64,000 nucleotides of DNA, taken from the NCBI GenBank assembly GCA_013400975.1, contig WBMZ01002655.1, forward strand, positions 1 to 64,000. The letters run 5' to 3'. The stretch comes from Atrichornis clamosus. Lineage: Eukaryota; Chordata; Aves; Passeriformes; Menuridae. The translations under genes were made by a program, and so were the position numbers. Of the stretch, positions 61,201-64,000 are shown in pieces. The notes under the pieces are model-generated. The model had not been told where the DNA came from, searched no databases, and saw only the letters and a list, made by a program, of their open reading frames with translations. Position 1 is the stretch's first letter. Each line of letters starts with the position of its first letter.

Positions 61201-64000
61201 TGCCTTCACCAACACTGAAAGGAGTCATCACAAGTCAGACTCCCCCTCTCAGGCTCCTGCAGCAGCACCATTCAGCATCAGTGCATACTAGTATGGGGCA
61301 AAATTTGGGAAGAAAGAGTACTCTCTGAACTCCTAACTGTTCTTTGTCTTTCTACCAGCTTCCATCTAAACATATTGGGACCAGCACACCTGCTTGTCTA
61401 GAAACTCAGGTTTCCTCCTTCAAAGTACGAGCAGTGATACCCTCCCTCTTTAAAGGGTCTGAAATGCACATGGAGAAAGCAGTACAGCACATCGGCGCTG
61501 CGTGTTACAATTAAACACCGGCAGAAAGCTCCTAGAGAAAACTAGCAGGCAGCTCTGTCCTGCACTCTGCAGATGAACTCAAGCTCACTGCCAAACACAA
61601 GCAGTTCTTTCACTGTGTGAACTGTAAACAGTAGAATTAGCTGATAACCAGCATCTTGAATTTGGCAAGGGCCTGCTTTTTTCCACCCCCACTTTTAGGA
61701 AGAAAGAATGCATGAAAACTCCAAGCCTTTGAGATGGGAAGTTAACAGCAAACACTGCCTCACTCCACCAGCTGATCCCAGAAACAAAGGTGTACAAACC
61801 ACCTATGTTTTCACTGAGCAGCTGAAGCACGTGACTGAGAAATTTCATATCCTACAAGTGCATTTAGTGTTAATGAAGCACAGCATGATTTCAGAGGGCA
61901 GAGAGAAGGAGGCAGCACAAGAGTTTCGTACCAAATGGCCTTTTTCCAACCTCAAATTCCTCACAAATACATCTGATTATCTGACCAGTAACCAAACGAA
62001 GTGTTGCAAAAACTGGAGGCAGTTTTCCTCAGCACTGAAAATAGCTGTAAGGAAAGGAAATGTGCCAATGCGCATCGTGTAATGGAACTGACAGTGGCAG
62101 AAGGAAACTTTAGGTGGATGAAAAAGTTGAAGATTTTGTGGGGAATATTTTTGTCTTTTTTTTTTCCTCCCTCTTCCTCTCATTCAAGTTCATTTCTACA
62201 CAGGATAACCTTGGAAGGATAACGTTTTGTTACAGGAGACAGCTAGTCTCGTTAACAGCTACGGTAAAATGCTCTGTGAGAAGTCACTGCTAAATCAACA
62301 CAGTCCATGAAATTGTGACATGCCACATCAAGAGGCCCTGGCTGCAGATGAAAAAGTCAGCCAGAGCTGCTACAGGAAGCACAGGGCTCCCTGTAGCCTT
62401 TCATTCCCCTGCAGAGGGCAAGCTGAAGCCGTGCCCCAAGGACAGCCTGCAGGGAGATGGGCCCAGAAGCAGACAGAAAGTGCTGGTTCTGCCACCTCCA
62501 TCACCTGCAGCACTGCTGGAGCACAGGCATACTGCAGGTAGGTTCTGTGTGCCAGAATTTGGGCATGCCTGGCACAGCTCTTTGGGCAATACACACTTCA
62601 CCACAGCACTTTGAGGAGATAGGAAAAGCCACCCAGGGTGGAAGACCTGCGCAAATTAGGAACTACAATGAGCATGGATACACGTGACAGCTAAGAGGAA
62701 GTTGGGGGAAGTGGATTGACCTCCTCACAAATGTGCTGATGTTAGGAAATATCTTTATGTGGGGGTCTGTTCTAGGTAATCAGGATAAAAAGAAACAGAA
62801 GAGGCAGCAGGCCATTTCAGCTTCAGGAAGCAGGGCAGGGCTTGCCCCTTCCCCATTTCATCTTCACCAAAGAAGAAAGAAAATTCAGAGAGAACTTCCC
62901 AGAGCAAAGGAGCTGGGTACTAGGGACCAACTTGCCAGCTCTTCACAGTTGCAGGAGTGTTCATACACCTTCACCACACCCATTGCCGGTGAAGAACAGC
63001 CAAGACACTGAGACACCATGGGTATCACACACAGCTTCTGCTGCAGGATTTGCTTTTTCGTTTGAGAAGGAGGAGATGAAGAGCAGCATCCACTAGGTGA
63101 ACTGAACACTGGCCTGCTGACAGTGCCCCATTAGAGTCTGTCTGCCACAGTGCCTCACTGGAGAGCTGAACAGGGGCTGTGTCTGAGCCTGAACAGCCCT
63201 CTCAGTAACCCCTGTTCCAGCAAGGGCCTACTGACTGCTCAGTACGCAGTAGGGTTCAGAGCCACAGGCTGTGTCAGGCACTGCTGATGTCTTTTGTGAA
63301 GACCACAGCAGTGGCTCTTATGTAGAAAACCCGCTCTCTGTCCCCACTCCTTGAACATCAATCTGACCAACCCATTGGTTCAAACTTTGTTGTTCTGTTC
63401 ACATGTTGTCAGCATAATTAAAATATTGAAACCTCTGTTTTATCCTAACTTTGGCAGACTGAAAAATTTACTTTATTCTTCAGTGTCTGGTAGTGAGCAG
63501 GAACTGGACATGGGTGTGGTGTACCAAGGATATTAGTGTACCCAAGGAGAGGAGATCCTTGTACTTGCCCCTCTGGCCAACTTGAAGGTCCCCAGCATCT
63601 AGCAGGATTTAGGAGCCTTTTTGGGATTCTGACATTTTATAGCCCGTTGAGTCATCCATCAAGATTATACCAGTGGTAGGAAGCAAACCAGCAGCTCTTC
63701 AACGTCTCTTGCAGAATGATGTCCTTTCCTCCAATGTGCTTCAGATATTACCAGGACTTCAGGAGAATAATAATTATTTTATGTTTCAGCAAAGGCTTTC
63801 AATGTGACCTGGACACCATTTCACTGCTTTGGGTTGCACTTCTCCACGCACATGGTGGGAATATGCAGTTCCATCCTCTGCCTTGCATTTCTTGCAATCT
63901 AAGTACCAAAGGTTGTGACAACAGATTTAGTTACTCTACTAATACAGGCTCTAGATAGGATTTTATCTTATTATCTAATATTCTAAGATAGATTTGCACA

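Larger units (their letters stand above)
51564..64000. other. Unique non-coding sequence to the right edge
   Basis: About 12.4 kb with no transposon that I can name and no supported gene. It includes candidate non-coding blocks at 52,170-52,330 and 54,885-55,175, a (TA)n(CA)n tract at 55,199-55,222, a GC-richer patch at about 55,260-56,050, and homopolymer runs near 56,167, 58,920 and 59,895. The two longest frames (187 codons minus at 55,492-56,055; 172 codons plus at 58,428-58,946) have no domain, splice or start context that I would defend. Confidence 0.5.

Noticed and set aside
1..64000. tRNA, rRNA, snoRNA, known microRNA, CRISPR or prokaryotic operon features
   Set aside because: Looked for and not seen by eye; hairpins found are too short, and the sequence is clearly vertebrate nuclear DNA.

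Overview
The window is vertebrate nuclear DNA, almost certainly from a bird. Seven fragments of the LINE CR1 are recognisable, in several subfamily types. Most keep the avian CR1 3' end, and the two longest keep reverse-transcriptase coding sequence. No Alu-, B1- or L1-like repeats were seen. Apart from one end, the DNA is AT-rich, CpG-poor and non-coding. There are no operons, ribosome binding sites, CRISPR arrays or other prokaryotic features.

Layout. Positions 1-400 form a dense CpG island. On the minus strand it contains a plausible first exon, with an ATG in good context at position 80 and a strong splice donor whose GT is at 41-40. GC boxes and an inverted CCAAT box lie upstream of it. 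The gene therefore starts here and runs off the left edge; I could not identify it. From 400 to 14,270 the sequence is unique and non-coding. From 14,270 to 25,870 lies the richest repeat zone, with four of the seven CR1 copies. These include a 1.0 kb minus-strand copy at 14,271-15,268, which abuts an unexplained pyrimidine-rich (plus strand) segment at 15,269-16,080, and a 1.6 kb minus-strand copy at 24,262-25,865. From 25,870 to 64,000 the sequence is again mostly unique, with three short CR1 remnants (42.2, 48.9 and 51.5 kb), a few microsatellites, one GC-richer patch near 55.3-56.0 kb and several AT-rich blocks that look like candidate conserved non-coding elements.

Interpretation. The simplest reading is the 5' intergenic flank of a CpG-island gene transcribed leftwards, running into a gene desert or into the intron of an unseen gene. 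All open reading frames in the window are short. Apart from the CR1 frames, none shows a domain, codon pattern or splice context that I would defend as a gene.

Hunt result. I found no convincing new system. The best leads are the unidentified first exon and promoter, the 285-codon minus-strand frame joining unknown sequence to a dead CR1 reverse transcriptase (14,999-15,856), the candidate regulatory blocks (notably 27,650-28,130 and 54,885-55,175), and an anonymous stretch open on both strands at 32,100-32,526. Each needs an alignment or expression search that cannot be done from sequence alone.
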